Shown here: in pieces, positions 43,350-54,053 of the stretch
How positions within the stretch are numbered: the first letter of the stretch is position 1
How the letters are laid out: each line of letters opens with the position of its first letter
DNA from: Pelagibacterium lentulum
Lineage (GTDB): Bacteria; Pseudomonadota; Alphaproteobacteria; Rhizobiales; Devosiaceae
NCBI RefSeq assembly: GCF_003992625.1
Contig: NZ_RZMW01000020.1
Span: 24,862 to 88,861, forward strand
Length of the DNA: 64,000 nt
Direction: 5' to 3'
Notes under the pieces: model-generated
What the model saw: the letters and a program-made list of their open reading frames with translations, nothing else
Database searches by the model: none
What the model was told of the DNA's origin: nothing
Program-made: the position numbers and the translations under genes

Positions 43350-45472
43350 CGGTTGGAGAGCTTTCCTTCGATGCGGTCTAGTACCGAAAATGCAGCGTCG
43401 AGCACATTGGTGCCCGGCCCGAAAATATCGCTCACACCAGCTTCACGTAAAAAGTCGTAATCGGTTGAGGGGATTACACCGCCGACAAAGACAGCCACCT
43501 CGTCGAGATCGCGCTCGCGCAGGGCTGCAATCAATTCGGGCACCAGCGTCTTGTGGCCTGCAGCCAGCGAGGACACGCCCACAGCATCCACCTTGAGTTC
43601 ATCGGCATGGGCTGCAACCTCATGCGGGGTTTCAAAAAGCTGGCCCATATGCACATCGAACCCGATATCGGCAAAAGCAGTTGCAATGACCTTGGCGCCG
43701 CGATCATGGCCATCCTGCCCCATCTTGGCGACAAAGATCGACGGTGGGCGCCGATGGGCCTTTTGGAAGGTTGCGATCCGCTCTCTTGCCTGCTCGAACT
43801 GCGGATCGTCGGCATATTCGGACGCATAGACGCCCGAAAGCACGCGGGTTGTCGCGTTGTAGCGCCCAAACACATCTTCCATAGCCAGGCTGATTTCCCC
43901 AAGACTGGCGCGCGCCCGGGCCGCTTCAATAGCGGCTTCCAAAAGGTTGCCTTCATCCATGGCCGCAAATTCGCGCAGTGCGGAAAGTGCTGACTGGCAG
44001 CGCGCCTCATCACGGGTGTTTCGCAACTGCTCGAGCCGCGCAATCTGGGCAGCACGAACCTTGGCATTGTCGATCTCGAGTGTTTCAATCGGCTCCTGAG
44101 CGTCGAGCCGATAGCGGTTGACGCCAACGATCACCTCTTCGCCACGATCAATAGCGGCCTGTCGCACCGCTGCGGCTTTCTCGATCGCCAGTTTGGGCTC
44201 GCCCGACTGGACAGCCTTTGTCATGCCCCCCTGCGTTTCAACCTCGGCAATGAGCTTTTCCGCCTGCGCCACCATTTGTTCGGTGAGCGCCTCGATATAG
44301 TACGAGCCGCCGAGGGGATCGATCACATCGGTCACGCGCGTTTCGTGCTGCAGGATCAATTGCGTATTGCGAGCGATGCGCGACGAAGTTTCGCTCGGCA
44401 GGGCAATTGCTTCGTCAAACGAATTGGTGTGCAGGCTCTGCGTGCCACCAAGAACGGCTGCCATAGCCTCAAATGCCGTCCGCACAACATTATTGTAAGG
44501 ATCCTGCTCGGTGAGCGAGACGCCCGATGTCTGGCAATGGGTGCGCAGCATCTTCGAGCGCGGGTCTTTTGCACCCAGATCGGTCATGATGCGCGACCAG
44601 AGCGTGCGTGCTGCGCGCAGCTTTGCAATCTCGACAAAGAAATTCATGCCGATGCCGAAAAAGAACGAAAGCCGGCCGGCGAATTTATCGATATCGAGCC
44701 CACGCTCCTGCGCGGCCCGCACATAGTCCATGCCATCGGCCAGCGTATAGGCGAGTTCCTGCACCGCCGTCGCGCCCGCTTCGTGCATGTGATAGCCGGA
44801 AATCGAAATCGAATTGAATTTCGGCATGTGTTGGGCGGTATGGGCGATGATATCCCCGACAATCCGCATCGAAGGTTCTGGCGGATAGATGTAGGTATTG
44901 CGGACCATGAATTCTTTTAAAATGTCATTCTGAATGGTCCCCGAGAGCTTGTCTTGGGAGACACCCTGCTCTTCCGCAGCGACGATGAACATGGCGAGAA
45001 CCGGAATAACGGCACCGTTCATGGTCATCGACACGCTCATTTCATCGAGTGGGATGCCATCGAAAAGGATTTTCATATCCTCAACGCTATCGATGGCGAC
45101 GCCTGCCTTGCCGACATCGCCCACAACCCGCGGATGATCGGAATCATAGCCTCGGTGGGTGGCCAGATCGAAGGCGACCGATAAGCCCTTCTGCCCGCGC
45201 TCAAGCGCCTGCCGGTAAAACCTGTTGCTCTCTTCAGCGGTTGAAAAGCCGGCATACTGCCGGATAGTCCAGGGCCGGTTGGCGTACATCGTTGCCCGCA
45301 CGCCGCGGGTGAACGGCTCGACACCGGGTATCGCGCCGTCGTCACCGAGATAGACCGGATCGACCTCCAGCCCGCCATAATCACGCTTGAGAGCATCGAC
45401 AGGCGTATCGCGCAACTCCTGCTGCGCGAGCGTTTGCCAGATGCCTTCTGCCTCCTCCTTTGAGACCATCAC
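43346..45472 (-). CDS. scpA: Methylmalonyl-CoA mutase
   Basis: 708 residues, single-chain mutase. The N-terminal barrel has the substrate motif [22 protein letters not shown] (around residues 56-77) and [23 protein letters not shown] sequence. The C-terminal cobalamin domain has the DGHDRGAKV base-off motif (histidine ligand near residue 600), [10 protein letters not shown] and VFVGGVIP. It isomerises (R)-methylmalonyl-CoA to succinyl-CoA. It overlaps pccA and mce by 4 bases each. The G-protein chaperone MeaB is not in the window. Confidence 0.96.
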   Translation of the reverse strand: MMVSKEEAEGIWQTLAQQELRDTPVDALKRDYGGLEVDPVYLGDDGAIPGVEPFTRGVRATMYANRPWTIRQYAGFSTAEESNRFYRQALERGQKGLSVAFDLATHRGYDSDHPRVVGDVGKAGVAIDSVEDMKILFDGIPLDEMSVSMTMNGAVIPVLAMFIVAAEEQGVSQDKLSGTIQNDILKEFMVRNTYIYPPEPSMRIVGDIIAHTAQHMPKFNSISISGYHMHEAGATAVQELAYTLADGMDYVRAAQERGLDIDKFAGRLSFFFGIGMNFFVEIAKLRAARTLWSRIMTDLGAKDPRSKMLRTHCQTSGVSLTEQDPYNNVVRTAFEAMAAVLGGTQSLHTNSFDEAIALPSETSSRIARNTQLILQHETRVTDVIDPLGGSYYIEALTEQMVAQAEKLIAEVETQGGMTKAVQSGEPKLAIEKAAAVRQAAIDRGEEVIVGVNRYRLDAQEPIETLEIDNAKVRAAQIARLEQLRNTRDEARCQSALSALREFAAMDEGNLLEAAIEAARARASLGEISLAMEDVFGRYNATTRVLSGVYASEYADDPQFEQARERIATFQKAHRRPPSIFVAKMGQDGHDRGAKVIATAFADIGFDVHMGQLFETPHEVAAHADELKVDAVGVSSLAAGHKTLVPELIAALRERDLDEVAVFVGGVIPSTDYDFLREAGVSDIFGPGTNVLDAAFSVLDRIEGKLSNR

Positions 45473-47466
45473 ACAGCCTCAAATTCCATAATGACCGCAT
45501 CGACCGCCAGAATGGCACCCTTTTCCGCGTTGATTTTCGCGACTCTGGCCCGGCGCTCCGCCCGAAGCACATTTTCCATTTTCATGGCCTCGACAATAGC
45601 AAGCGGCTGACCCTGTTCGACAATATCACCTTCTGCAACGTCGAGGCGAACGATCTGGCCCGGCATCGGACACAGCAGATATTTACTCATATCGGGCGGG
45701 GATTTGACCGGCATATAGCGGCTAAGGTCCGCAACATGGGGCAACACCACCTTGGCAACGAGATCAGCACCGCGATAGCGGATGCGGAAACCCGACGTGA
45801 TCCGATCCATCTGGACATAGAGAATACGGCCATCGATTTCGGTTGCTGTCAGGCTCGCGCCGGGCTGCCATCCGTCCTCGATCAGAAAGCTGAGCCCGTC
45901 GTCTGTCATAAGCACAAAGGACTCATCGGACTTCGGAATGGAAAAGTCCCACCGCCTGTCCCCGATCAACACCGAGCGCTCGGCAATCACATGGCCGTTT
46001 AACGGCCGTGAATCGGCAAAGCCGCGCGTTTCGACCTGAAACGCGGCGCGGCACGCCAGGGCAGCAAGGGTCGAAAGCGTTTCGTCGTCGAGCGCATTGC
46101 CCGAAAAACCTTCGGGAAATTCTTCCGCGATGTAGTTAGTTGTCAGGCGCCCCTCGCGAAAACGCTGCTGCTGGGCAACGGTCGAAAGAAACGGAATATT
46201 GTTCCCGATCCCGTCGATGTCGAACTGGTCGAGCGCGACCGCAAGCCCGTCGATGGCCGCGATACGTTCCGGCGCCCAGGTCACGAGCTTGGCAACCATC
46301 GGATCATAATAGGGGCTGATCTCAGCGCCCTCATAAACGCCGGTATCGTTGCGCACCACAAGCTGCGCCGACGCTTCCTCTGCGGGCGGGCGATAACGCT
46401 TCAGACGTCCTGTGGAGGGCAGGAAATTGCGGTAGGGGTCTTCAGCGTAAATGCGCGCTTCTACCGCCCAGCCGTTGAGAATGACGTCCTCCTGCGCGAT
46501 AGCAAGAGCTTGGCCATCGGCAATGCGCAACATTTGCTCGACAAGATCGATCCCTGTGACCAACTCGGTCACTGGATGCTCGACCTGCAGCCGTGTGTTC
46601 ATCTCCAGAAAGTAGAAATTGCGGTCCTTATCGACGATAAATTCCACCGTTCCCGCGCTGACATAGTTGACCGCCTTAGCCAGCGCGACGGCCTGCTCGC
46701 CCATTTTCGTGCGGGTTTCTGGATCGAGGAATGGCGAGGGCGCTTCCTCGATCACCTTCTGATTGCGGCGCTGGATGGAACATTCGCGCTCGCCCAGATG
46801 AATGCAATTGCCCTGGGCGTCGGCGAGGATTTGAATTTCGATATGCCGGGGTTCTTCAATGAACTTTTCGATGAAGATGCGATCGTCACCGAACGAGGAC
46901 GCTGCTTCCGACTTTGCCCGCTCGAAGCCTTCCTTGACTTCACTATCGTTCCAGGCGACGCGCATCCCCTTGCCGCCGCCACCGGCCGACGCCTTAATCA
47001 TCACCGGAAAGCCGATTTTCTTGGCAATTTTCGCAGCTTCCGCGGCATTGGCGATAAGGCCCATATGCCCCGGCACAGTCGAAACGCCAGCCTCCGCCGC
47101 AATCTTTTTCGAGGTGATCTTGTCGCCCATCGCCTGAATGGCCTTTACCGGCGGGCCGATGAAATAAATCCCTTCCTGCCGAAGCCGTTCGGCAAAGACC
47201 GGATTTTCGGACAAGAACCCGTAGCCCGGATGGACGGCCACAGCTTCGGTCTGTTTGCAAGCCGCCACGATTTTTTCGATGTCGAGATAAGACTGGCTGG
47301 CCGGAGCAGCGCCGATATGAACGGCTTCATCGGCCATTTTCACATGCAGCCCATCCCGATCCGCATCCGAATAGACCGCAACCGTTGCGATGCCCATTTT
47401 GCGGGCCGTCTTGATAACGCGGCAGGCGATCTCGCCACGGTTGGCTATGAGAATTTTTGAGAACAT
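45469..47466 (-). CDS. pccA: Propionyl-CoA carboxylase alpha subunit (biotin carboxylase + BCCP)
   Basis: 665 residues. It has a biotin carboxylase half (residues 1-450, starting [20 protein letters not shown]-grasp loop [12 protein letters not shown] near residue 160; [14 protein letters not shown] near residue 290), a linker domain, and a biotinyl domain ending with [12 protein letters not shown], whose lysine carries biotin (about residue 631). It carboxylates biotin for transfer by PccB to propionyl-CoA. It follows pccB by 11 bases. Confidence 0.96.
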   Translation of the reverse strand: MFSKILIANRGEIACRVIKTARKMGIATVAVYSDADRDGLHVKMADEAVHIGAAPASQSYLDIEKIVAACKQTEAVAVHPGYGFLSENPVFAERLRQEGIYFIGPPVKAIQAMGDKITSKKIAAEAGVSTVPGHMGLIANAAEAAKIAKKIGFPVMIKASAGGGGKGMRVAWNDSEVKEGFERAKSEAASSFGDDRIFIEKFIEEPRHIEIQILADAQGNCIHLGERECSIQRRNQKVIEEAPSPFLDPETRTKMGEQAVALAKAVNYVSAGTVEFIVDKDRNFYFLEMNTRLQVEHPVTELVTGIDLVEQMLRIADGQALAIAQEDVILNGWAVEARIYAEDPYRNFLPSTGRLKRYRPPAEEASAQLVVRNDTGVYEGAEISPYYDPMVAKLVTWAPERIAAIDGLAVALDQFDIDGIGNNIPFLSTVAQQQRFREGRLTTNYIAEEFPEGFSGNALDDETLSTLAALACRAAFQVETRGFADSRPLNGHVIAERSVLIGDRRWDFSIPKSDESFVLMTDDGLSFLIEDGWQPGASLTATEIDGRILYVQMDRITSGFRIRYRGADLVAKVVLPHVADLSRYMPVKSPPDMSKYLLCPMPGQIVRLDVAEGDIVEQGQPLAIVEAMKMENVLRAERRARVAKINAEKGAILAVDAVIMEFEAV

Positions 47467-47477
47467 CTAGAGGGACC

Positions 47478-49010
47478 TCACAGCGGAATATTCCCGTGTT
47501 TCTTGATCGGCACATGCGCCTGCTTGTTCTTCAGGCTTTCAAAAGCCCGCGCCACGCGGCGGCGGGTGTTGTGCGGCATGATGACATCATCGATAAAGCC
47601 ACGCTCGGCAGCAACAAAAGGATTGGCAAAACGGTCCTCATACTCCTTGGTACGTGCCGCGATCTTTTCCGCATCGCCAAGTTCGGAGCGATAAAGGATT
47701 TCGGTCGCACCCTTGGCGCCCATCACGGCGATTTCAGCGCTCGGCCAGGCGTAGTTTACATCAGCGCGGATATGCTTTGAGGCCATGACGTCATAGGCCC
47801 CGCCATAGGCTTTGCGCGTGATGACCGTGACCTTGGGCACCGTCGCCTCGGCATAGGCAAACAGCAGCTTGGCGCCATGCTTGATAATGCCGCCATATTC
47901 CTGCGCGACGCCGGGCAAAAAGCCCGGAACATCGACAAAAGTGAGGATGGGAATGTCAAAACTGTCGCAAAAGCGGATGAACCGTGCCGCCTTCTTGGAG
48001 GCGTTAATGTCGAGGCACCCGGCCAGCACCAGTGGCTGGTTGGCGACAACACCCACGCTCTGCCCATTAAGACGAATAAACCCGATTAGAATATTGCCGG
48101 CATGATCGCGCTGAAGTTCTAAAAACTCGCCTTCGTCGGCAACCTTTTCGACCACTTCGCGCATGTCGTAAGGCATGTTGGCGCTGGCCGGGATGAGCGT
48201 ATCGAGACTATCCTCGCGCCGATCCACCTGATCGTTTGTCGCAACGCGCGGTGCCTTTTCGCGGGCCGAAAGCGGCAGGAAATCGAACAACCGCCGCACT
48301 TCGAGCAGCGTTTCGATGTCATTGTCGAAGGCCGCATCGGCGACCGAGGAAATTCGGGTATGGGTGGACGCACCGCCCAGTTCTTCGTGGGTTACGCTCT
48401 CGTTGGTGACGGTTTTCACCACATCGGGACCAGTCACGAACATGTAGCTCGTGTCCTTGACCATATAGATGAAATCGGTCATCGCCGGGGAATAGACCGC
48501 CCCACCCGCGCATGGTCCCATAATGACGGAAATCTGCGGCACCGCGCCCGACGCCTGAACATTGCGCCAGAACACTTCCGCATAGCCGCCGAGCGAGGCA
48601 ACGCCCTCCTGGATACGAGCTCCGCCACTATCGTTCAGCCCGATGATCGGGGCACCATTCTGGACCGCCAGGTCCATTATCTTGCATATCTTCTGGGCAT
48701 GGGTTTCCGAGAGCGAGCCACCGAAAACCGTAAAATCCTGCGAGAATACATACGTCAGGCGGCCGTTGATCGTGCCCCAGCCCGTCACCACGCCATCGCC
48801 GGGCACAATCTGCTTGTCCATGCCGAAATCACGAGTGCGATGGGTCACGAACATATCGTATTCTTCAAAACTGCCCGGATCGAGCAGCACGTCGATCCGC
48901 TCGCGCGCGGTCAGCTTGCCCTTTGCATGCTGAGTCTCAATGCGCTTTGCACCACCGCCTTGCCTTGCCCGCTCGCGCTTTTGCTCGAGCGCGTTGATGA
49001 CTTCCTGCAT
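47478..49010 (-). CDS. pccB: Propionyl-CoA carboxylase beta subunit (carboxyltransferase)
   Basis: 510 residues, the standard length. The N-domain has [15 protein letters not shown] and [17 protein letters not shown] [16 protein letters not shown] (about residue 120), and [17 protein letters not shown] (about residue 165). The C-domain has [19 protein letters not shown] (about residue 370) and [15 protein letters not shown]. It transfers carboxyl from biotin to propionyl-CoA. It is the first gene of the operon; the promoter lies in the 227 bases before tRNA-Gly. Confidence 0.97.
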   Translation of the reverse strand: MQEVINALEQKRERARQGGGAKRIETQHAKGKLTARERIDVLLDPGSFEEYDMFVTHRTRDFGMDKQIVPGDGVVTGWGTINGRLTYVFSQDFTVFGGSLSETHAQKICKIMDLAVQNGAPIIGLNDSGGARIQEGVASLGGYAEVFWRNVQASGAVPQISVIMGPCAGGAVYSPAMTDFIYMVKDTSYMFVTGPDVVKTVTNESVTHEELGGASTHTRISSVADAAFDNDIETLLEVRRLFDFLPLSAREKAPRVATNDQVDRREDSLDTLIPASANMPYDMREVVEKVADEGEFLELQRDHAGNILIGFIRLNGQSVGVVANQPLVLAGCLDINASKKAARFIRFCDSFDIPILTFVDVPGFLPGVAQEYGGIIKHGAKLLFAYAEATVPKVTVITRKAYGGAYDVMASKHIRADVNYAWPSAEIAVMGAKGATEILYRSELGDAEKIAARTKEYEDRFANPFVAAERGFIDDVIMPHNTRRRVARAFESLKNKQAHVPIKKHGNIPL

Positions 49011-49237
49011 GAATGTCCTCCGCTATTGCCGTGCAGATTACCGCGATTTGCGCAATTTACGAGACCTACGAACAAATCTCTTACAATTTCGCAAAGTCTC
49101 GACATCTGGCGGCGACTTCGACCAACCTGCAAGGCCTGGAGGCATCGGAGCAAGGCAACACCTCCTGCGCGCAAAATCCCGACCGCAGAAAAGACGCTCG
49201 GTGGATCAAAGTGCTGTCGTAAGGTTTGAAGCGGAGT

Positions 49238-49311
49238 TGGAGCGGGTGAAGGGAATCGAACCCTCGTCGTAAGCTTGGAAGGCTTCTGCTCTACCATTGA
49301 GCTACACCCGC
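49238..49311 (-). tRNA. tRNA-Gly (anticodon TCC)
   Basis: 74 bases including the encoded CCA. The acceptor GCGGGTG pairs with CACCCGC. The D-arm GCTCAATGGTAGAGC, the anticodon loop with TCC, and the T-arm GGGTTCGATTCCC are all present. It is 63 bases from tRNA-Tyr on the same strand. Confidence 0.97.
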
Positions 49312-49374
49312 TCAAGGGTGTCATCGCTTGCCTGCTAACCTGCCCGGATTATTGCGGGGCTGCAAGGACGAATT

Positions 49375-49459
49375 TGGTGGAGGGGACTGGATTCGAACCA
49401 GTGTAGCCATAGGCGTCAGATTTACAGTCTGATGGATTTAACCACTCTCCCACCCCTCC
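49375..49459 (-). tRNA. tRNA-Tyr (anticodon GTA)
   Basis: 85 bases including CCA, a class II tRNA with a long variable arm. The acceptor GGAGGGG pairs with CCCCTCC. The anticodon stem-loop CAGACTGTAAATCTG carries GTA, and the T-arm is CTGGTTCGAATCCAG. It is transcribed ahead of tRNA-Gly, the Tyr-Gly order common in alphaproteobacteria. Confidence 0.97.
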
Positions 49460-49634
49460 CCAATCGTCACATTGGCGAAGCGAGGTGCGATGCAGACCGT
49501 TGCCGATCAACATCACGGCCCGGTTTATGCTGGCAGGACTGCCTCGTGTCAACAGCTATATCGCGGAAATTCAATATCCTTTCCACATTGTCTTCCTGCT
49601 TGCCCGAATTTGAGAAAACCGCTACCCCTCGCCC

Positions 49635-50393
49635 ATGAGCAAAAACAAGTTTCCGCCCAAAAAGCGCCCTGTTATCGATCCCGACAGCGGGCCGGTTTAT
49701 CTTTATGGCCTGCATACGGTCCGCGCTGCGCTGGACAACACCCGGCGGAAAAAACGCGTTTTGCTCGCTACGCCCAACGGCCTCAACCGCCTGCGCGAGG
49801 GCGGCGAACTGCCCTCTCTTCGGATCGAGGAAAAAACGCCGCGCGATCTCGACAAGTTATTGGGCGCCGATGCCGTCCATCAGGGCGTTGCCCTGGAAGT
49901 CGATCCGGTGGATCGCTATCGCCTCGATGACGTGCAAAAGCTCGACCTGGTGATCGCGCTCGATCAGGTCACTGACCCGCATAATGTCGGTGCGATTCTG
50001 CGCACAGCCTGCGCCTTTGGTGCCGATGCCGTGATCACGACGGCGCGCTACGCTCCGCGCGAAACCGGTGTTCTGGCGAAGTCCGCCTCCGGTGCGCTCG
50101 ACATGATACCGCTCGTTGAAGTGCGCAATCTCGGCGAAACGCTAGAGACGCTGAAGGATCGGGGTCTGTTATGCCTTGGCTTTGATTCGGAAGCCGACGG
50201 CTTGCTGCAGCAGCGCCCCACCGGGCAGAAACTGGCAATTGTGCTGGGCGCCGAAGGTAAGGGACTGCGGCAGAAAACCCGCTCACTTTGCGATGAAATG
50301 GTCCGGCTCGACATGCCCGGCCCTATCAAATCGCTCAATGTCTCTAACGCGGCGGCGATTGCTCTTTTTGCAGCTACGGCAGGGCGAAGCTAG
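49635..50393 (+). CDS. rlmB: 23S rRNA 2'-O-methyltransferase RlmB (TrmH/SpoU family)
   Basis: 252 residues. An N-terminal L30e-like substrate domain (YLYGLHTVRAAL near residue 22) is followed by a SPOUT domain. SPOUT motifs are DQVTDPHNVGAILRTA (about residue 110), IVLGAEGKGLRQKTR (about residue 206) and DMPGPIKSLNVSNAAAI (about residue 228) forming the knot. It methylates the ribose of a 23S guanosine (G2251 in E. coli). It is divergent from tRNA-Tyr and convergent with the deacetylase gene, overlapping it by 4 bases at the ends. Confidence 0.93.
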   Translation: MSKNKFPPKKRPVIDPDSGPVYLYGLHTVRAALDNTRRKKRVLLATPNGLNRLREGGELPSLRIEEKTPRDLDKLLGADAVHQGVALEVDPVDRYRLDDVQKLDLVIALDQVTDPHNVGAILRTACAFGADAVITTARYAPRETGVLAKSASGALDMIPLVEVRNLGETLETLKDRGLLCLGFDSEADGLLQQRPTGQKLAIVLGAEGKGLRQKTRSLCDEMVRLDMPGPIKSLNVSNAAAIALFAATAGRS

Positions 50394-51280
50394 TCGGCCT
50401 TGCCTTCAGGCAAGGCGGCTGTAATCAGGTCTCTCGAAAACACGCCACCGCCAGTCGTACGCAAGCTGACGACGCTATAGCCACGCTCCTCAAGCTCGGC
50501 CAGAAAGCGCGGCAACATAGTAACCGTCCGGTCATGGATGTCGTGGAACAGCACCACCCCCTTACCCCGCGCTTCCAATCGCGCAAGCGTCCGGTCCATC
50601 ACCTCTTGCGGCGTCGACCTGAAATAGTCCTTGGAATCAATGTCGACACCAAGAACGATCAGATCGCCTTCAACGACACTGGCACGAAGAAGCCCGTTTT
50701 CCGAGAGGTAGGGAAAGCGGAAAAAGCGTGACGCTTCATAGCCACCCGCTGCGAGGGCATCGGAAACGGCCATATGGCCGGCCTGTATCTCGGCTATGGC
50801 TTCGGTTTGAGACAGTGTCGTCAAATCCGCATGATCGTAAGTATGACTGCCGATAGCATGACCTCGCCTGGCAACGGCACGCGCCAGCTCGGGATGGCGC
50901 TGTGCTGCCGAACCCAGCATCAGGAATGTGGCATTGACGTTGAAGGCCTCAAGCGTATCGAGAATGGCTTCCGTTTTCCCCGGACGCGGGCCATCGTCGA
51001 ATGTCAGCACAACTTCACCAGGCAACAGACTTATCTGACTGCCATCAGCAACGGTAATGGTCCGTCCGGCAAGAACGCCGCGTCCGACGGGTGTCGGCAT
51101 GGGCTGCATTGCAATATCTTCCGATGATAAATCGGCGCTGATTGAGCCAGTCATCACCATGTCAGTATCATGGCCGACATAAGCAGCAAGCTGCGGCTGT
51201 AACTGTGGAGGCTTGGCGCAACCACAAAGTGTTACGCCAAGCGCAATAAGAACAAGACTAAAACGCAACACCACAAACAC
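50390..51280 (-). CDS. Polysaccharide deacetylase lipoprotein (NodB domain)
   Basis: 296 residues. An N-terminal hydrophobic signal ends with VTLCGC; the last cysteine looks like a lipidation site though C at -2 is unusual for a lipobox. The NodB domain starts at VVLTFDDGPRPGKT (about residue 89), with GSHTYDHADLTTL carrying the second metal histidines (about residue 144) and RFFRFPYLSENG (about residue 186) for the catalytic groove. VVLFHDIHDRTV is the final motif. It would remove N-acetyl groups from a cell-wall or surface polysaccharide at the outer surface. GTG start without an obvious Shine-Dalgarno, so the exact start is uncertain. Confidence 0.88.
   Translation of the reverse strand: MFVVLRFSLVLIALGVTLCGCAKPPQLQPQLAAYVGHDTDMVMTGSISADLSSEDIAMQPMPTPVGRGVLAGRTITVADGSQISLLPGEVVLTFDDGPRPGKTEAILDTLEAFNVNATFLMLGSAAQRHPELARAVARRGHAIGSHTYDHADLTTLSQTEAIAEIQAGHMAVSDALAAGGYEASRFFRFPYLSENGLLRASVVEGDLIVLGVDIDSKDYFRSTPQEVMDRTLARLEARGKGVVLFHDIHDRTVTMLPRFLAELEERGYSVVSLRTTGGGVFSRDLITAALPEGKAD
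50397..50416. terminator. Terminator-like hairpin at the rlmB/deacetylase junction
   Basis: GCCTTGCC (50397-50404) and GGCAAGGC (50409-50416) form a perfect 8-base stem with TTCA loop, just past the rlmB stop and inside the 3' end of the deacetylase gene. There is no T-run, so it acts either as a weak bidirectional terminator or not at all. Confidence 0.45.
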
Positions 51281-51370
51281 ACCAAATCAAGCACTAAAAA
51301 CGCTCGATCACTCTTGGCGATTATGGTTAACAAGTCGTTCCAAATAGAGAAATTTATACTTAATGAATCG

Positions 51371-52204
51371 TTACTTCAACCGCTCGGCGTGCCAGTTCAA
51401 ATGGTCATCCATAAAGGTCGATATGAAGAAATAGGAATGGTCGTATCCTTCCTGCATCCGCAGGGTCAGATCGATTCCGGCTTGCGCGCAGGCCTCTGCA
51501 AAGCGCCAGGGCATGAGGCCGCTTTCCAGAAAGCCATCCGCAGCCCCCTGATCGATGAGGATCTGATCGAACCGTGCGCCATCGGCCACAAGCGCACATG
51601 CGTCATATGCCCGCCAATCGGACTCATCGGCGCCCAAATACTTCTCAAAGGCCGGTTTGGACCAATCAGCCTCCATCGGGTTCACGATTGGCGCAAAGGC
51701 CGTACAGGAGCGAAACTGCCCCGGATTGCCAAGCGCAAGCGTCAACGCACCATGACCACCCATTGAATGGCCAAAAATGCCCTGCCGGGTCATATCCGCA
51801 GGAAAATGTTTGGCGATCAGATCAGGCAACTCGTCGGCAATATAGCTGCGCATGCGATAGTTGCGGTCGTATGGCGGCTGCTTCGCATCGAGATAAAAAC
51901 CCGCACCTGAGCCAAATTGCCAGTTGTCCGGCTCGTCCGGCACCCTTTCCCCGCGCGGTGAGGTGTCCGGACAAACAACGATAAGCCCGAGTTCTGCCGC
52001 CTTGCGCCGATATTCGCCCTTATCCATGACGTTCTGATGGGTGCAAGTCAGCCCGGACAAATACCAGAGCACGGGAAGTTTCTGGCCTTCGTTGTGCGGT
52101 GGCACGAACACGGCAAACGTCATGTCGCAATCGGTAGTTTTTGCCCGATGCTTATAAACGCCCTGAACCCCGCCGAACGCCCTGCTGGCCGAAGTCTTTT
52201 CCAT
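51371..52204 (-). CDS. fghA: S-formylglutathione hydrolase
   Basis: 277 residues, esterase D family of alpha/beta hydrolases. The nucleophile serine is in GIFGHSMGGHGAL (about residue 147), the conserved CTHQNV segment near residue 54 and the catalytic histidine in EGYDHSYFFI near residue 258. Start 52204 has GGAG 5 bases upstream, preferable to the adjacent GTG. It hydrolyses S-formylglutathione to formate and glutathione, the second step of formaldehyde oxidation. It lies downstream of frmA and yaiI on the same strand. Confidence 0.95.
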   Translation of the reverse strand: MEKTSASRAFGGVQGVYKHRAKTTDCDMTFAVFVPPHNEGQKLPVLWYLSGLTCTHQNVMDKGEYRRKAAELGLIVVCPDTSPRGERVPDEPDNWQFGSGAGFYLDAKQPPYDRNYRMRSYIADELPDLIAKHFPADMTRQGIFGHSMGGHGALTLALGNPGQFRSCTAFAPIVNPMEADWSKPAFEKYLGADESDWRAYDACALVADGARFDQILIDQGAADGFLESGLMPWRFAEACAQAGIDLTLRMQEGYDHSYFFISTFMDDHLNWHAERLK

Positions 52205-52219
52205 CACAACTCCATAGTC

Positions 52220-52338
52220 CTATGATGCCAGCGCGACTGCGGCGTTCACTGCCGCGGCGACCAGCACCGTATTGAAAAAGAACGAGCGGTTCCGGCAACG
52301 GCATAGGGTGATAGCGCAAAAAGCAGAACTTGCAGCAC
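52220..52338 (-). pseudogene. Possible small hydrophobic ORF with a frameshift
   Basis: A GTG directly after the yaiI stop opens a 30-residue frame (VLQVLLFALSPYAVAGTARS then a break, stop at 52246). One extra T in the TTTTT run at about 52275 would continue it as FFNTVLVAAAVNAAVALAS, stopping at 52220. The joined peptide is a plausible one- or two-helix membrane protein of about 40 residues. It could be a sequencing error, a decayed gene, or chance. Confidence 0.25.
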
Positions 52339-52339
52339 T

Positions 52340-52807
52340 CTAAACTGCACCAGCCGCCCGCTTTGCCCGCTGAACAAGAGCATCGAACGCCTGTAAAAAC
52401 GCCGAACGATCCTTGGCCGTAAAGCTGGCATTATAGCCCTTGCTTTCGCCGGTCTCCCGCAAATGCTGGTTCAACTCCCGCATGGCCAGCGCCATCCCTA
52501 TCGATTGCTCTGTAAACCCTTTGCCGGTCGGCCCGATGGCATGCGCCGCTTTTTCCAGAACCCGGCTGGCCAAGGGTATGTCCGAAGTCACGATAACATC
52601 GTTAGGCTGCGCGTGCTCTGCAATCCAGTCATCGGCGATGTCGGCCCCTTGCGGAACCATGACGTTTCGGATCATCGGATCGCGTGACGGACGCAGCCCG
52701 AAATTGGCAACAAAGGTAACGGCAAGGCCATGCCTTTCGGCCACCCGGATGATTTCACCCTTGACCGGACAGGCATCCGCATCGACGTAGATTTGAGGAG
52801 CCGCCAC
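52340..52807 (-). CDS. UPF0178/YaiI-YqxD family protein
   Basis: 155 residues, full length for UPF0178. It begins QIYVDADACPVKGEI, which is the family's acidic N-terminal motif of a PIN-like fold. TSDIPLASRVLEK (about residue 76) and LNQHLRETGESKGYNASFT (split; about residue 115) are also characteristic. The family is related to PIN nucleases and its function is unknown. The GTG start directly abuts the frmA stop, so the gene is part of the formaldehyde operon, between dehydrogenase and hydrolase. Confidence 0.9.
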   Translation of the reverse strand: MAAPQIYVDADACPVKGEIIRVAERHGLAVTFVANFGLRPSRDPMIRNVMVPQGADIADDWIAEHAQPNDVIVTSDIPLASRVLEKAAHAIGPTGKGFTEQSIGMALAMRELNQHLRETGESKGYNASFTAKDRSAFLQAFDALVQRAKRAAGAV

Positions 52808-53935
52808 TCAGAACAGCACCACAGACCGGATCGACTCGCCCTTGTGCATGAGATCGAATCCCTTGTTGATGTCCTCCAGACGCAATGTGTGTGTAATCAT
52901 CGGATCGATCTGGATTTTTCCATCCATATACCAAGCGACGATTTTGGGCACATCGGTGCGTCCGCGCGCACCGCCAAAGGCAGTGCCCATCCATGTGCGC
53001 CCGGTTACAAGTTGGAATGGGCGGGTGGAAATTTCCTGCCCTGCCCCCGCAACCCCGATGATGACCGACTTGCCCCAACCGCGATGACTGGCCTCGAGCG
53101 CCTGGCGCATAACCGTCACATTACCGGTGCAGTCGAATGTGTAGTCCGCACCCCCGATCTGGTCGGCCCCGCGCTTTGTCATGTTGATCAGATGGGCAAC
53201 GATATCGCCGTCAATCTGCTTGGGATTGACAAAATGGGTCATGCCGAAGCGCTCGCCCCATTCCTTCTTGTCGTCGTTGAGATCGACCCCGATAATCATG
53301 TCGGCCCCGGCCATTTTCAGGCCTTGAATGACATTAAGACCGATACCGCCAAGCCCGAACACAACCGCCGTTGCTCCCTGCTCCACCTTGGCGGTATTGA
53401 GCACCGCACCGACACCGGTTGTAACACCACAGCCCACATAGCAGACTGTCTCGAAGGGCGCTTTTGGATCGATCTTGGCAACGGCGATCTCCGGCATCAC
53501 CGTGTAATTGGAGAAGGTCGAGCAGCCCATGTAATGGTAGACCGGCTTGCCCTTGTAGGAGAAACGCGTGGTCCCGTCCGGCATAAGACCCTGCCCCTGG
53601 GTTGCCCGAATTGCCGTACAGAGGTTGGTTTTGCGCGACAGACAGGACGGACACTCACGACATTCGGGCGTATAAAGCGGAATGACGTGATCGCCCTTCT
53701 TTACGCTCGTTACGCCAGCGCCGACATCAACGACGATGCCCGCGCCTTCATGGCCCAGAACCGAGGGGAACAGTCCTTCAGGATCGGCGCCCGATAGCGT
53801 GAATTCATCGGTATGGCAGATGCCTGTGGCCTTTATTTCGACCAGAACTTCACCAGCCTTGGGCCCTTCAAGATCCAACTCGACAATTTCGAGCGGCTTA
53901 CCGGCCTCAAAGGCCACTGCTGCACGGGTCTTCAT
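52808..53935 (-). CDS. frmA: Glutathione-dependent formaldehyde dehydrogenase (class III alcohol dehydrogenase)
   Basis: 375 residues. Catalytic zinc ligands are in GICHTDEFT (about residue 37) and GHEGAGIV (about residue 62). The structural zinc cysteines lie in [15 protein letters not shown] (about residue 92). The cofactor fold begins [14 protein letters not shown] (about residue 193), and [16 protein letters not shown] near residue 315 is typical of class III enzymes. It oxidises S-hydroxymethylglutathione to S-formylglutathione. A GAGGA site lies 9 bases before the ATG. It is the first gene of frmA-yaiI-fghA, which would handle formaldehyde from, for example, aromatic O-demethylation. 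Confidence 0.97.
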   Translation of the reverse strand: MKTRAAVAFEAGKPLEIVELDLEGPKAGEVLVEIKATGICHTDEFTLSGADPEGLFPSVLGHEGAGIVVDVGAGVTSVKKGDHVIPLYTPECRECPSCLSRKTNLCTAIRATQGQGLMPDGTTRFSYKGKPVYHYMGCSTFSNYTVMPEIAVAKIDPKAPFETVCYVGCGVTTGVGAVLNTAKVEQGATAVVFGLGGIGLNVIQGLKMAGADMIIGVDLNDDKKEWGERFGMTHFVNPKQIDGDIVAHLINMTKRGADQIGGADYTFDCTGNVTVMRQALEASHRGWGKSVIIGVAGAGQEISTRPFQLVTGRTWMGTAFGGARGRTDVPKIVAWYMDGKIQIDPMITHTLRLEDINKGFDLMHKGESIRSVVLF

Positions 53936-54001
53936 GTCTGCGATTCCTCAATAAACTGAAATCTTTATCTGTTTTCAAAGAGGATGACATAAAGCAAAGA
54001 C

Positions 54002-54031
54002 GCCGGGCAAGGTCCACGCACCTCGCCCGGC
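54002..54031 (-). terminator. Terminator of the xylose-type ABC operon
   Basis: GCCGGGC (54002-54008) pairs with GCCCGGC (54025-54031), extended by AGGT/ACCT after a one-base mismatch. On the minus strand it follows the ATPase stop by 22 bases and leads into a T-rich stretch (TCTTTGCTTT). Confidence 0.7.
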
Positions 54032-54053
54032 ATCAAATCGTCTATTGTGCCGT

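Noticed and set aside
46510..47460. 316-residue plus-strand frame opposite pccA
   Set aside because: Antisense shadow of the biotin carboxylase domain.
48360..49229. 289-residue plus-strand frame opposite pccB and reaching towards tRNA-Gly
   Set aside because: No ribosome binding site or family motif; opposite strand encodes carboxyltransferase with complete motifs.
49238..49459. tRNA-Gly/tRNA-Tyr pair as a possible integration hotspot
   Set aside because: No direct repeats of the tRNA ends, integrase or mobile genes are seen in the neighbourhood.
52730..53797. 355-residue plus-strand frame opposite frmA
   Set aside because: Antisense shadow of class III alcohol dehydrogenase, rich in histidine as such shadows usually are.
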